DNA from: Gammaproteobacteria bacterium
Lineage (GTDB): Bacteria > Pseudomonadota > Gammaproteobacteria > UBA6429 > Thiohalophilaceae
Assembly (NCBI GenBank): GCA_030617815.1
Contig: JAUWUS010000018.1
Coordinates: forward strand, 1 to 32,906
Length of the DNA stretch: 32,906 nucleotides
Direction of reading: 5' to 3'
How positions within the stretch are numbered: the stretch's first letter is position 1; each line of letters opens with the position of its first letter. A program made the position numbers and the translations under genes. The notes beneath the pieces were generated by a model. The model searched no databases, was not told where the DNA came from, and saw nothing but the letters and a program-made list of their open reading frames with translations. This document shows positions 16,280 to 24,946 of the stretch, piece by piece.

Positions 16280-18148
16280 ATGGCTTTAATTAAATTAGAA
16301 TCTGCCTGTTTGGCATACGGGCACGTCCCCCTGTTAGATAAAGTTGACTTGCAAATTGATGCGGGTGAACGAGTCTGCCTGGTGGGGCGAAACGGCGCTG
16401 GTAAATCGACATTAATGCGTGTCATGGAAGGTGTAGCTGAATTAGACGAGGGCGGCCTGTGGAAAAAGCCGGATTTACGTATTGCCTGCCTTTCTCAGGA
16501 GGTTCCACAACTTGATGATTTAAGTGTTTATGATGTGGTTGCCGGTGGTCTGGATCGTATGGGTAAAGTGATAGCTGATTACCACCATGTGTTGCATGAA
16601 ATGGAAACCGATTTTTCGGATGCGATAAATAAAAAATTAGCCCGTTTACAGGATGATATTGATGCCAATGATGGCTGGAATCTTGAACAACGTATAACCA
16701 CGGTAATAACAAAACTTGAATTACCAGAAGATGCTTTGATGGGTGAGCTATCAGGGGGCTATAAACGCCGAGTTATGCTGGCGCGTGCTTTGGTGCTTGA
16801 GCCCGAACTTATTTTGCTTGATGAACCGACTAATCATCTTGATGTTGAAGCTATTCAATGGATGGAAGAATTTCTTTTAGGTTTTAATGGTGCGGTATTA
16901 TTTATTACCCATGATCGAACTTTCTTACGTCACTTAGCCACTCGAATTGTTGAACTTGATCGCGGTAAAATCACTTCATGGCCAGGTAATTACGATACCT
17001 ACATAAAGAATAAAGAAGAGCGTGCAATTATCGAAGAACAACAAAATGCTCTGTTCGATAAAAAACTGGCACAGGAAGAAGTCTGGATCAGACAAGGCAT
17101 TAAAGCACGGCGTACCCGCAACGAAGGTCGTGTTCGTGCTTTGGAACAATTGCGACGAGAACGTTCAGAGCGTCTTAATAAAGTCGGTAATGTCAATTTA
17201 CAGGTTGAGAGTGGAGAATCATCTGGCAAGGTTGTTATTGAAGCCGAAGGTATATCAAAATCCTTTGCGGGCAAAACCATTATTAAACCGTTAACAACAA
17301 AAATTATGCGCGGTGATCGTATTGGTATTTTAGGCCCCAATGGTGTGGGTAAAAGTACTTTATTAAAAATGCTGTTAGGTGAGTTAGAGCCGGATACAGG
17401 AACCGTTCATTTAGGCACTAAATTAACAGTGGCTTATTTTGATCAGCAGCGCGCAGTGTTAGATCCCGAAAAAACGGTGGCGGACAACCTGAACTTTGGT
17501 AGTGACACCATTACCATTAATGGTCGATCACGCCATGTCATGAGTTACTTGCAGGATTTTCTTTTTCCACCAGAACGTGTGCGTTCGCCGGTGAAATCTT
17601 TATCCGGTGGCGAACGTAATCGTTTATTACTTGCGCGTTTATTTATTCAACCGGCTAATTTACTGGTTTTGGATGAACCGACCAATGATTTGGATGTTGA
17701 GACATTAGAATTACTCGAAGAGTTATTATGTAATTACGATGGCACCTTAATTCTGGTAAGCCATGATCGTACTTTTCTCGATAATGTTGTCACCAGCACA
17801 CTTGCGTTTGAAGGTGATGGTGTTGTTAATGAATATGTCGGTGGTTACGAAGACTGGTTAAGACAGTCAAGAAAGCAAACAACGAAAGCAGAAGTTAAAA
17901 AAACAACAAAAGTAAAAAAAGAAAAGTCTAAAATTAAACTTAGTTATAAAGATCAGTTTGAACTTGATACTTTGCCGCAAAAGATAGAAGCTTTAGAAAC
18001 AGAACAAGAACAAATTCAAAAACAAATCGCAGAAGCAGACTTTTATCAACAAGATAAAAAAGACGTTGATAAAGTGTTAATGCGTTTAAGCGAAATAGAA
18101 AAAGAACTTGAAACGGCTTATCAGCGCTGGGAAGAATTAAGTGAATAA
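16280..18148 (+). CDS. uup: ABC-F ATPase Uup
   Basis: 622 residues, two ABC cassettes without membrane segments. First: GRNGAGKST, LSGGYKRR, LILLDEPTNHLD. Second: GPNGVGKST, LSGGERNR, LLVLDEPTNDLD. A linker rich in arginine (about 270-305: RRTRNEGRVRALEQLRRER) joins them. The C-terminal coiled coil (about 555-622: QFELDTLPQKIEALETEQEQ) is diagnostic for Uup. ABC-F proteins act on ribosomes; Uup also affects transposon excision and replication intermediates. The Shine-Dalgarno is poor. Monocistronic, followed by a REP-like repeat. Confidence 0.96.
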   Translation: MALIKLESACLAYGHVPLLDKVDLQIDAGERVCLVGRNGAGKSTLMRVMEGVAELDEGGLWKKPDLRIACLSQEVPQLDDLSVYDVVAGGLDRMGKVIADYHHVLHEMETDFSDAINKKLARLQDDIDANDGWNLEQRITTVITKLELPEDALMGELSGGYKRRVMLARALVLEPELILLDEPTNHLDVEAIQWMEEFLLGFNGAVLFITHDRTFLRHLATRIVELDRGKITSWPGNYDTYIKNKEERAIIEEQQNALFDKKLAQEEVWIRQGIKARRTRNEGRVRALEQLRRERSERLNKVGNVNLQVESGESSGKVVIEAEGISKSFAGKTIIKPLTTKIMRGDRIGILGPNGVGKSTLLKMLLGELEPDTGTVHLGTKLTVAYFDQQRAVLDPEKTVADNLNFGSDTITINGRSRHVMSYLQDFLFPPERVRSPVKSLSGGERNRLLLARLFIQPANLLVLDEPTNDLDVETLELLEELLCNYDGTLILVSHDRTFLDNVVTSTLAFEGDGVVNEYVGGYEDWLRQSRKQTTKAEVKKTTKVKKEKSKIKLSYKDQFELDTLPQKIEALETEQEQIQKQIAEADFYQQDKKDVDKVLMRLSEIEKELETAYQRWEELSE

Positions 18149-18157
18149 AACACAGTT

Positions 18158-18233
18158 CGTCATACCCGCGCAGGCGGGTATCCATTTAGTTTATACATTG
18201 TATTTCTGGATTCCCACCTACGCGGGAATGACA
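18158..18233. repeat. REP-like inverted repeat, second copy
   Basis: Left arm CGTCATACCCGCGCAGGCGG... at 18158-18183 and right arm GGATTCCC...GGGAATGACA ending at 18233, each with an internal GC-rich hairpin. It matches the core of the element at 4252-4387 but lacks its outer terminal repeats. It starts 9 bases after the uup stop and could also stabilise or terminate that mRNA. Confidence 0.8.
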
Positions 18234-18365
18234 GTATGATTTTATCTTCCTCTGTGAACCCCTGTGCCCTCTCGGCAACTGCTCCTGCGTTGCCCTACCT
18301 CCTGCGTCCATGCAGTCGTGTGGTTCATTTTTTATTTTTACTATTATGAAGAAGTACCTATTTCT

Positions 18366-20675
18366 ATGAATATAGAACAAAATATCGCCAATGAACTTGG
18401 CGTAAAACTTTCACAAGTTGAAGCGACTATTACTCTGTTAGATGAAGGCTCAACCGTTCCTTTTATCTCTCGTTACCGCAAAGAAGTCACAGGCGGGTTA
18501 GATGATACCCAGCTTCGAACTTTGGAAGAGCGTTTAACGTATTTACGTGAGTTGGAAGAGCGACGTGCAACCGTTTTAAAAACAATCTCTGAGCAAGGCA
18601 AGTTAACCGATGATTTAAAAAAATCCATTATGGCGGCCGATACTAAAACCCGTCTTGAAGATTTGTATGCACCTTATAAACCGAAGCGTCGAACCAAAGC
18701 ACAAATTGCACGCGAAGCCGGTATCGAACCTTTACTGGATAATATTCTTGAAGATTTTTCTCTTGCACCTAAAGAAGAAGCAAAAAATTATATCAATGCC
18801 GAAGCTGGATTTGCTGATAGCGAAGCCGTGTTAGATGGCGCACGACAAATTTTAATGGAACGTGCTGCTGAAGCTGCAGATCTAGTTGGTGAATTACGTG
18901 ACACCTGTTGGAATAAAGGTGAACTAACGGCAACTGTTATTGCAGGTCAGGAAAACAAGGGTGCAAAATTTAAAGACTACTTCGAATTTTCAGAAGCAAT
19001 AAATAAAATCCCGTCTCATCGTGCACTTGCTTTATTCCGTGCCCGTAATGAAGGTATTTTGCGGGTTAAATTACATGTACCCAGCCAAGATGATATTGAG
19101 TCACCTTTAGATATGGGCTTGTGTGACAGTATTGTCGCCTCACATTTTGGCTTTGCTCAAAAGCAACGCGCGGCGGATAACTGGTTGTTGGAAGGTGCGC
19201 GTTGGGCATGGCGTGTGAAAATTTCTATGCAACTTGAAACGGAGCTTAACTTACGCCTGCGTGAATCAGCAGAAGATGAAGCGATTCGCGTCTTTGGTGA
19301 AAACATGCGTGACTTATTACTGGCTGCACCTGCCGGTGCGCGTACAACCCTGGGTTTAGATCCCGGATTACGAACCGGTGTGAAAGTTGTTGTAGTGAAT
19401 GATACGGGTAAATTAGTTGATCAGGCAGTTATCTATCCGCACGCACCAAAAAACAAATGGGATGAGTCTATTGCCGTGCTTGCTGCCTTAGCGAAAAAGC
19501 ACAGTGTTGAGTTAGTAGCAATTGGTAATGGTACTGCCTCACGTGAAACCGATAAACTCACCAATGAGTTAATGAAAAAACACCCTGAGCTGCACTTAAC
19601 CAGTTTAGTGGTGAGTGAAGCGGGCGCTTCGGTTTATTCTGCTTCGGAATTAGCGGCAAAAGAATTTCCTGATTTAGATGTGACCTTTCGAGGATCAGTT
19701 TCTATCGCACGTCGATTGCAAGATCCTTTAGCCGAGTTAGTGAAGATTGATCCAAAAGCGATTGGTGTCGGTCAGTATCAACATGATGTGAATCAACAGC
19801 GTTTAGCGAAAAAACTTGAAGCCGTCGTAGAAGATTGCGTAAACGCAGTTGGTGTTAATGTAAATATGGCATCAGCACCGTTATTAAAACAAGTGGCGGG
19901 ATTAAGCGAGAGTATGGCGGAGAATATTGTTTCATATCGCGAGCAAAATGGTGCCTTTAAAAATCGTCAGGAAATATTAAACGTTTCCCGACTCGGGCCA
20001 AAAGTATTTGAACAGGCGGCGGGATTCTTAAAAATATCGGGTGGCGATAACCCGCTTGATGCCTCATCTGTGCATCCCGAAGCATATCCGGTAGTAAAAA
20101 ATATATTAGAAAAAAACAACTGCGAAATAAATAAAGTGATCGGTGATCGTTCATTCCTATCATCACTTGCAGCGAATGATTACACCATGGAAGGCTTTGG
20201 TGAGCCGACCGTGCGCGACATTATTAAAGAACTGGAAAAACCCGGACGTGATCCCCGACCAGAATTTAAAACCGCAAACTTTAAAGAAGGGATTGAAAAA
20301 GTCAGCGACTTAAAAGAAGGGATGATTCTTGAAGGCGTGATAACAAACGTAACAAACTTTGGTGCCTTTGTAGATATCGGTGTGCATCAAGATGGATTAG
20401 TCCATATCTCTGTTATTGCGGATAAATTTGTAAAAGATCCGCATGAAGTGGTTAAAACCGGTGAAGTCGTTAAAGTCAAAGTAATGGACATAGATGTTAA
20501 ACGTAACCGCATTGCATTATCCATGCGCTTGACCGATGAGGTTGAAAGGAAGCAATCAAAGTCGAAACCAGCAGAAGCCTCACGAAAGACACAACAACGT
20601 CAACAAAACAAACAAAAGAATACTGCTCCTGCGAGTGGAAGCATGGCACAAGCTTTCGCAAACCTGAAAAAATAA
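18366..20675 (+). CDS. tex: Tex-family RNA-binding transcription accessory protein
   Basis: 769 residues from MNIEQNIANELGVKLSQVEAT, matching the usual Tex length and N-terminus; an in-frame extension to 18264 reads through a GC-rich repeat-like tract and is rejected. Domains: helical Tex N-terminus (ISRYRKEVTGGLDDTQLR), a YqgF/RNase H-like domain (TTLGLDPGLRTGVKVVVV, about 365), helix-hairpin-helix motifs (about 500-590: VNMASAPLLKQVAGL), and an S1 domain (about 655-725: GMILEGVITNVTNFGAFVDIG). The tail is Gln/Lys-rich. It binds nucleic acid in transcription. The last conserved gene before the accessory island. Confidence 0.96.
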   Translation: MNIEQNIANELGVKLSQVEATITLLDEGSTVPFISRYRKEVTGGLDDTQLRTLEERLTYLRELEERRATVLKTISEQGKLTDDLKKSIMAADTKTRLEDLYAPYKPKRRTKAQIAREAGIEPLLDNILEDFSLAPKEEAKNYINAEAGFADSEAVLDGARQILMERAAEAADLVGELRDTCWNKGELTATVIAGQENKGAKFKDYFEFSEAINKIPSHRALALFRARNEGILRVKLHVPSQDDIESPLDMGLCDSIVASHFGFAQKQRAADNWLLEGARWAWRVKISMQLETELNLRLRESAEDEAIRVFGENMRDLLLAAPAGARTTLGLDPGLRTGVKVVVVNDTGKLVDQAVIYPHAPKNKWDESIAVLAALAKKHSVELVAIGNGTASRETDKLTNELMKKHPELHLTSLVVSEAGASVYSASELAAKEFPDLDVTFRGSVSIARRLQDPLAELVKIDPKAIGVGQYQHDVNQQRLAKKLEAVVEDCVNAVGVNVNMASAPLLKQVAGLSESMAENIVSYREQNGAFKNRQEILNVSRLGPKVFEQAAGFLKISGGDNPLDASSVHPEAYPVVKNILEKNNCEINKVIGDRSFLSSLAANDYTMEGFGEPTVRDIIKELEKPGRDPRPEFKTANFKEGIEKVSDLKEGMILEGVITNVTNFGAFVDIGVHQDGLVHISVIADKFVKDPHEVVKTGEVVKVKVMDIDVKRNRIALSMRLTDEVERKQSKSKPAEASRKTQQRQQNKQKNTAPASGSMAQAFANLKK

Positions 20676-20708
20676 ATCATTCTTCTCTCCCTCTCCTATA
20701 TTAAGATT

Positions 20709-20729
20709 CCCCCTCCTTTTGGGAGGGGG
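20709..20729. repeat. GC-rich hairpin after tex
   Basis: CCCCCTCC (20709-20716) pairs with GGAGGGGG (20722-20729) around TTTTG, followed by the related purine tract CTAGGGGGAGGG. There is no T-run, so it is not a classical terminator, though it may end or protect the tex mRNA. Confidence 0.5.
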
Positions 20730-20912
20730 CTAGGGGGAGGGAATAACTCCGGTACGCTCTTAGCCGGAATCAAGCCTTGTCCTCATTGGTTTATTTGCTA
20801 TAGTTAATCAATAAATTATAAGAATAATGAGTTGAAATACTCAAAGCACTGACCGTCCTCCCCCCCCCAACGGCGTGAAACAACATAAATAACAGCGACT
20901 TTCATTTAAGTT

Positions 20913-20955
20913 GGTTACGTAAACCCGGTTATGTTAATTTGGGGTTTAAATAACC
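20913..20955. repeat. Left end inverted repeat, att-like
   Basis: 20914-20949 matches the reverse complement of 25901-25936 at about 30 of 36 positions; the first 25 bases differ at only two. It contains GTTACGT and GTTATGT as 7-base direct repeats spaced by 7. Locally, GGTTACGTAAACCC (20913-20926) and GGGTTTAAATAACC (20942-20955) also form a 14-bp hairpin with two mismatches. Confidence 0.65.
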
Positions 20956-21159
20956 AGAGTACATAACACACTCTTTTAAATGTGATAGGTGCTGGTTTAC
21001 CTTGATTTTTTTAATTCATTACATGGTGAATTTCTTGTTTACTGATAAATTAAATTACGCTTAGAATTGTAAGAGGTTAGCGAAATAATTTTCATGCTTA
21101 AATGTTGAATAAGAATTACATTTTTTAACACTCAATTGTTATTTATTTATGGAGAATAT

Positions 21160-21420
21160 ATGTCATCAGATGATAAAAAATTAAAACAGGCATTCGATAA
21201 TTCAAAATATACTTGGCGTACAGTACGAGGGATTTCAAAAGAAACTGGATTAAATAGAGAATCGATAACTGGATATATATATGCTCACGGAGATGACCTT
21301 GTTAAATCTTCTTCTCGAAATAAAAGAGGAGAGCTGCTTTTTTCCTCAAGAAAAAAATACAGGGAAAAAAGCGGTGTACTTAAAAGAATATCATCAGCAA
21401 TGAAGAATCGTGGAGGCTAA
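21160..21420 (+). CDS. Small winged-helix-like DNA-binding protein
   Basis: 86 residues from MSSDDKKLKQ (GGAG at 21151-21154; the in-frame start at 21136 is rejected). Residues about 15-70 (WRTVRGISKETGLNRESITGYIYAHGDD then a basic turn and LLFSSRKKYREKSG) have the helix-turn-helix plus beta-wing pattern of winged-helix domains. From memory, similar WRTxxGIxKETGL domains occur in bacterial conflict-system proteins; that link is unverified. The C-terminal end is basic. Its stop is one base before the next start, and its last codons carry that gene's GGAGG, so the two are translationally linked. Confidence 0.65.
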   Translation: MSSDDKKLKQAFDNSKYTWRTVRGISKETGLNRESITGYIYAHGDDLVKSSSRNKRGELLFSSRKKYREKSGVLKRISSAMKNRGG

Positions 21421-21421
21421 T

Positions 21422-21745
21422 ATGACAGAGTTTCTATTAGGTTTAAATCAGGCTGTCTGGTTCGCTGTATTTGGAGCTTTTGCAATTAAGCTTTTGGAAT
21501 TATCTGAGCTCCATAAAATCCCTAAAATTGAAAGGCCTGATTTAAAAGATTGGCTTTACTGGGTACCTTTTATGATTTTACCAATATTGGGCGGTGGATT
21601 AGCTCATATGTATATATCTTCAAATACAATTTTAAATCCAATAATAGCTGTAAATGTTGGTGTATCAGCACCGTTAATTCTTCGGGCAATGGCTCAAGCC
21701 AATCCACTTGAAAGTACTATAGTCAATACACCTGATGATGCATAA
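21422..21745 (+). CDS. Short membrane protein
   Basis: 107 residues from the ATG at 21422 (GGAGG at 21411-21415). Three hydrophobic segments (about 8-26, 47-65 and 74-92) surround a polar stretch HKIPKIERPDLKDWLYW. The pattern LGGGLAHMYI...NPIIAVNVGVSAPLILRAMA is striking and probably conserved, but I do not recognise a named family. It follows the winged-helix gene directly and probably forms a membrane partner for the island's larger protein. Function unknown. Confidence 0.7.
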   Translation: MTEFLLGLNQAVWFAVFGAFAIKLLELSELHKIPKIERPDLKDWLYWVPFMILPILGGGLAHMYISSNTILNPIIAVNVGVSAPLILRAMAQANPLESTIVNTPDDA

Positions 21746-21866
21746 CCGATTATTTTACTATGAGGTCTTAGGTCTTCTGGAAAAAACATGAAAAAAAACT
21801 GGATGAACATAGAGAAGCTAAAATTATATATGAAGGAACCTGTTCCTCAATGTCTTTATATATTCA

Positions 21867-22100
21867 TTGATAGACTTAGTTTTTGCTGCTGCGTTTTCAG
21901 CTCTCTTAGCAGGAATCTTCTATTTTCTAACACTCTCCCAGAGCAGCTTGATACCGTTTACGCCCGGTGACACTTTGACCGCAGCAAAGATTCTATTTTT
22001 TATTTATTTCCTTGTCATAACATACACTTCAGCTAATCATTTTATTAGATTCAAAAGATCCCTTACTGCTATTGATAGCAATAACTATGAGGAAGAATGA
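21867..22100 (+). CDS. Small two-TM protein with uncertain start, possibly frameshifted
   Basis: From a TTG at 21867 the reading frame gives 77 residues with two membrane helices (about 4-22 and 38-58) and an acidic tail. Its TGA overlaps the next ATG as ATGA, which supports translation. However, no ribosome-binding site precedes the TTG. The open frame reaches back only to a stop at 21831. Just upstream, another frame (21772-21870) encodes a charged helix (KKHEKKLDEHREAKIIYE) that would naturally continue into this protein after a -1 shift near 21861-21868. Either a non-ATG start or a frameshift is involved. Confidence 0.5.
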   Translation: MIDLVFAAAFSALLAGIFYFLTLSQSSLIPFTPGDTLTAAKILFFIYFLVITYTSANHFIRFKRSLTAIDSNNYEEE

Positions 22101-24688
22101 TTATGTTCGATAACATCAAACTAGCCATGGAAAGAGAGGCTGTCAGAGATTCAAAACATGTAATCAACAACTTAAAAATAAGCAATTACCAAACAATAGC
22201 GCACCACCTTTCCTCACTAATAACATCATTTATAGCATTCTTGCTAACCCTATATGCCGTCGTTTCCTATAGACAATCTCAAGGAAACTTTCCAACTATT
22301 ACATTAGTCACTTTATTTCTTGCTTTTGTTTTAATTTTTCTACATGAGAATAAGAAAAGGACCCCCGAGTATATAAACAAGTTCTTATCAATATTTATGA
22401 GGATAAGATTTATCTGGTTAAAACACTGGCATGCCGACTATCTCGCAAAATATTATTGGATTAGCTTAGGAGCATTAACCTTTGTCCTAACCTTTTTACT
22501 GGCTGCACATTCTCTAGGTGCTGAGGGATGGGTAGATAAGTTGGTTATGCAAGATGAAAGTTACTCATCCTCCATAAACATGCTGATTACTTTAGCCTCG
22601 GGTCTTTTGGCCACTCAGATTGCACTTTTCAGCTTTATGATGCAACAAGTACTTGGGAAATATTCTGGGGTTGTAGCACAAACAGTGGTTAGTCATAAGG
22701 CTATTAAAGTGCTAATAGTATACCCACTGCTAGGTTTATTAATTCCGTATTCATTAAGTTATTACGGCTGCCCAATTTCCATTAAAGACTATATTTTTCC
22801 AATCACAGGAGGGTTACTTTTATTTGGCTTGTTTATTTCAGTCATGCTAGCAAAAACTGGTCTTAGGGAAAGTCTTGCAATTAGATATGTTGGCATAGCT
22901 GACGCAATGCGAATCAAGAAGGCTATGCCACCCCCAATTGATAACAAATCAATTTCTTCACGCTACCTCTGGCTACCATTAAATTATCTTGGACTAGATT
23001 TCAGAGATCGAGATAGATACCAGATCATGAGTGCCCCTAAGACTGGATCAAACATCGCTACAGAATCTCTAGGCGCACTACTAGGCGTAGCAAACAAAGC
23101 CATAATAGAGGGGCAACATGATGTTTTTGTAGCCAGTCTATCTTCCATCGAACGGATTATGGAAGGCTATGCGGAATGCCGCAGTCTATATTTTGGACAT
23201 GAAGATCATGTTTTTACATATCTAAATTATCAATTTGCTGCACTAATCGAATCAGCTTCCAAAGCACCAAACCAGTACCTTATTTCAAATCTAACTGAAC
23301 ATATTGGACGTATATCCAAACTCACTTATTGCATTGGAAATTATCCTAAAAGTGAGGAATTCTCTACCCCATTGATAACTCATTCTAATAATTTTTCCAC
23401 CTCGCTATGGATGGGACTACTTTTTCAGAGCTTTGAAAACACCCATGAATTAACAAGAAGCACTGCTGCGCATGAGTCGATAATACAAATGACAGAGCTT
23501 GCTATCATATCTATTGATCATAGTGACTCTGATGCAATTACTCTATCCTATCTAGAAACAATTAAAAAAGTCTATGCGCTTTGCCTGCCAAAATTGGCAG
23601 ACGCATACCATGAAGACCTAGCTGGGATGTGCTTTATAAAGCTAATAAGAACCCTCATATACATATCACAGAATCGCAGCAGACTAACTGGAACACATCA
23701 AGATCCATTTGAGGAAACACTAAAATTGCTATCTCAAATGACGATGTTGTATTTGGCTATATCTCCTTCACCTTCAATGAATCTCAACGACCCAATTAAC
23801 GCTTTTTTGACTAAAACAGAAGAAGAAAAATACTGTATTCAGGAAGTTTTCTTTGTCACTTTATTCAGAGAGATAAAGAACAGAAGGGACTATGCAACCG
23901 CAATATCAGATTCAAAAGAATTGATAGAAACAAATACCAAACTTGGAAAGACTGCTATATCAAAAGAAGTATATTTATCAGGCTATTATTTAGCCGCATT
24001 ATTTGAAATGGCCTATATGATACTGCGAGGTCTACCTGCCCATTTCATGGAATATGACGCTATTGAAAACGAGGAAATGGCTGCATTTCGCCAGCTCAAC
24101 GAGCAAGAAGACAGTCAACGTGATTTAACAATCCTTGTTTTTGAAAATCTGAGAGAAATATATGTGGAATTCTATAAATCATCAAGTGTCATGAGTGACT
24201 GGCAGCAATCGGTATTTTCAATACTTGGAGTTGCCATTATTCGCTACTCGAACACTAAAGATAATTATTTAAAGGAGCAGATAGAGGATACCGGTTGGTT
24301 GCTATATGCATTAGTAGCTGCTGATTATTACGAGATGAAAAGACCTCATTATGATAGCAAGAAGTATTTACAACTATTAGGAGCATGGCTAGACCATTTT
24401 AAAATCTGTAGTGAACTCAGCCAAGAAATATGTGAATTAATTGCTAAAACATACAGACCAAGGGGAATGTATGGTGGAAGCTCTGGCGGAAATTATGGCC
24501 ACTATAACTATCCTACTATTAGTCATGGAGATTTTTACCTATATCCTCTTAGAAATATTCGACACCACAAAATTATGCCTAAAAACAAAATGGAAGAGTT
24601 TTTAAGCTGGGAAAAACGTTTAATGCAAAGAGACTCCCTACTAAAATTCTACCAGCGCATCATGTGTAAAGTGAAAGTGAAATCATGA
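22097..24688 (+). CDS. Large six-TM membrane protein of unknown function
   Basis: 863 residues (or 861 from the second ATG at 22103; GAGGAAGA at 22088-22095 suits the second better). Six hydrophobic segments: about 40-58, 65-82, 119-138, 161-183, 203-222 and 233-252. A ~600-residue cytosolic, all-helical C-terminal half without recognised motifs follows, ending in a Gly/Tyr-rich patch (GGSSGGNYGHYNY). Arginine is often AGA/AGG and ATA/CTA codons are common, unlike the CGT-rich housekeeping genes nearby, pointing to transfer. It overlaps the preceding small gene. No enzymatic motif is seen; it may be a membrane effector or sensor of the island. Not recognised. Confidence 0.75.
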   Translation: MIMFDNIKLAMEREAVRDSKHVINNLKISNYQTIAHHLSSLITSFIAFLLTLYAVVSYRQSQGNFPTITLVTLFLAFVLIFLHENKKRTPEYINKFLSIFMRIRFIWLKHWHADYLAKYYWISLGALTFVLTFLLAAHSLGAEGWVDKLVMQDESYSSSINMLITLASGLLATQIALFSFMMQQVLGKYSGVVAQTVVSHKAIKVLIVYPLLGLLIPYSLSYYGCPISIKDYIFPITGGLLLFGLFISVMLAKTGLRESLAIRYVGIADAMRIKKAMPPPIDNKSISSRYLWLPLNYLGLDFRDRDRYQIMSAPKTGSNIATESLGALLGVANKAIIEGQHDVFVASLSSIERIMEGYAECRSLYFGHEDHVFTYLNYQFAALIESASKAPNQYLISNLTEHIGRISKLTYCIGNYPKSEEFSTPLITHSNNFSTSLWMGLLFQSFENTHELTRSTAAHESIIQMTELAIISIDHSDSDAITLSYLETIKKVYALCLPKLADAYHEDLAGMCFIKLIRTLIYISQNRSRLTGTHQDPFEETLKLLSQMTMLYLAISPSPSMNLNDPINAFLTKTEEEKYCIQEVFFVTLFREIKNRRDYATAISDSKELIETNTKLGKTAISKEVYLSGYYLAALFEMAYMILRGLPAHFMEYDAIENEEMAAFRQLNEQEDSQRDLTILVFENLREIYVEFYKSSSVMSDWQQSVFSILGVAIIRYSNTKDNYLKEQIEDTGWLLYALVAADYYEMKRPHYDSKKYLQLLGAWLDHFKICSELSQEICELIAKTYRPRGMYGGSSGGNYGHYNYPTISHGDFYLYPLRNIRHHKIMPKNKMEEFLSWEKRLMQRDSLLKFYQRIMCKVKVKS

Positions 24689-24712
24689 GAATAAGGGGGG
24701 ATTTATTATATG

Positions 24713-24726
24713 GAGCGAATTCGCTC
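24713..24726. repeat. 14-bp perfect palindrome
   Basis: GAGCGAATTCGCTC, 25 bases after the large gene's stop, followed by TGAGCTCA at 24733-24740. It lies between convergent genes. There is no T-run; role unknown. Confidence 0.5.
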
Positions 24727-24766
24727 ACCTAATGAGCTCAAACTTAAACAACTACTTAGCAAGATC

Positions 24767-24853
24767 ATTTAACAAGACCAGGAAATTGGATGCCGTAACT
24801 ACAGCTCGCTTCGCTCTCGTCAGCCATGGCGGTAATTTATGGCGGCGTTAAAA
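24767..24853. other. attC-like imperfect hairpin
   Basis: Outer boxes ATTTAAC (24767-24773) and GTTAAAA (24847-24853) pair except at the outermost base. After 4-base spacers, CCAGGAAATT (24778-24787) pairs with AATTTATGG (24834-24842), leaving one extrahelical base. The order and bulge resemble integron attC sites (RYYYAAC...GTTRRRY), although the last base of GTTAAAA breaks the consensus. The central 46 bases are a loop rich in CTCGCTTCGCTCTCG. Confidence 0.35.
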
Positions 24854-24946
24854 ATGTAGTAGTTAAACGGTAGCTTTAGGATAGAAGCTGCCTTCCTGTG
24901 ATAGTTCAGCTTGATGTATAAGTTTTCATGATATCTATTTGCCGCT

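Larger units (their letters stand above)
20676..21159. other. Gene-free interval at the island's left edge
   Basis: 484 bases without a convincing gene. From left to right it holds a CCCCCTCC/GGAGGGGG hairpin (20709-20729), a run of nine C (20860-20868), the left copy of the island's inverted repeat (20914-20949) and an AT-rich stretch leading to the GGAG at 21151-21154 of the first island gene. A promoter for the island genes must lie in the last ~200 bases, but no strong match stands out. Confidence 0.6.

Noticed and set aside
18264-18365. 34-residue N-terminal extension of Tex
   Set aside because: It reads through the GC-rich repeat-like tract; Tex homologues begin at the MNIEQ methionine at 18366.
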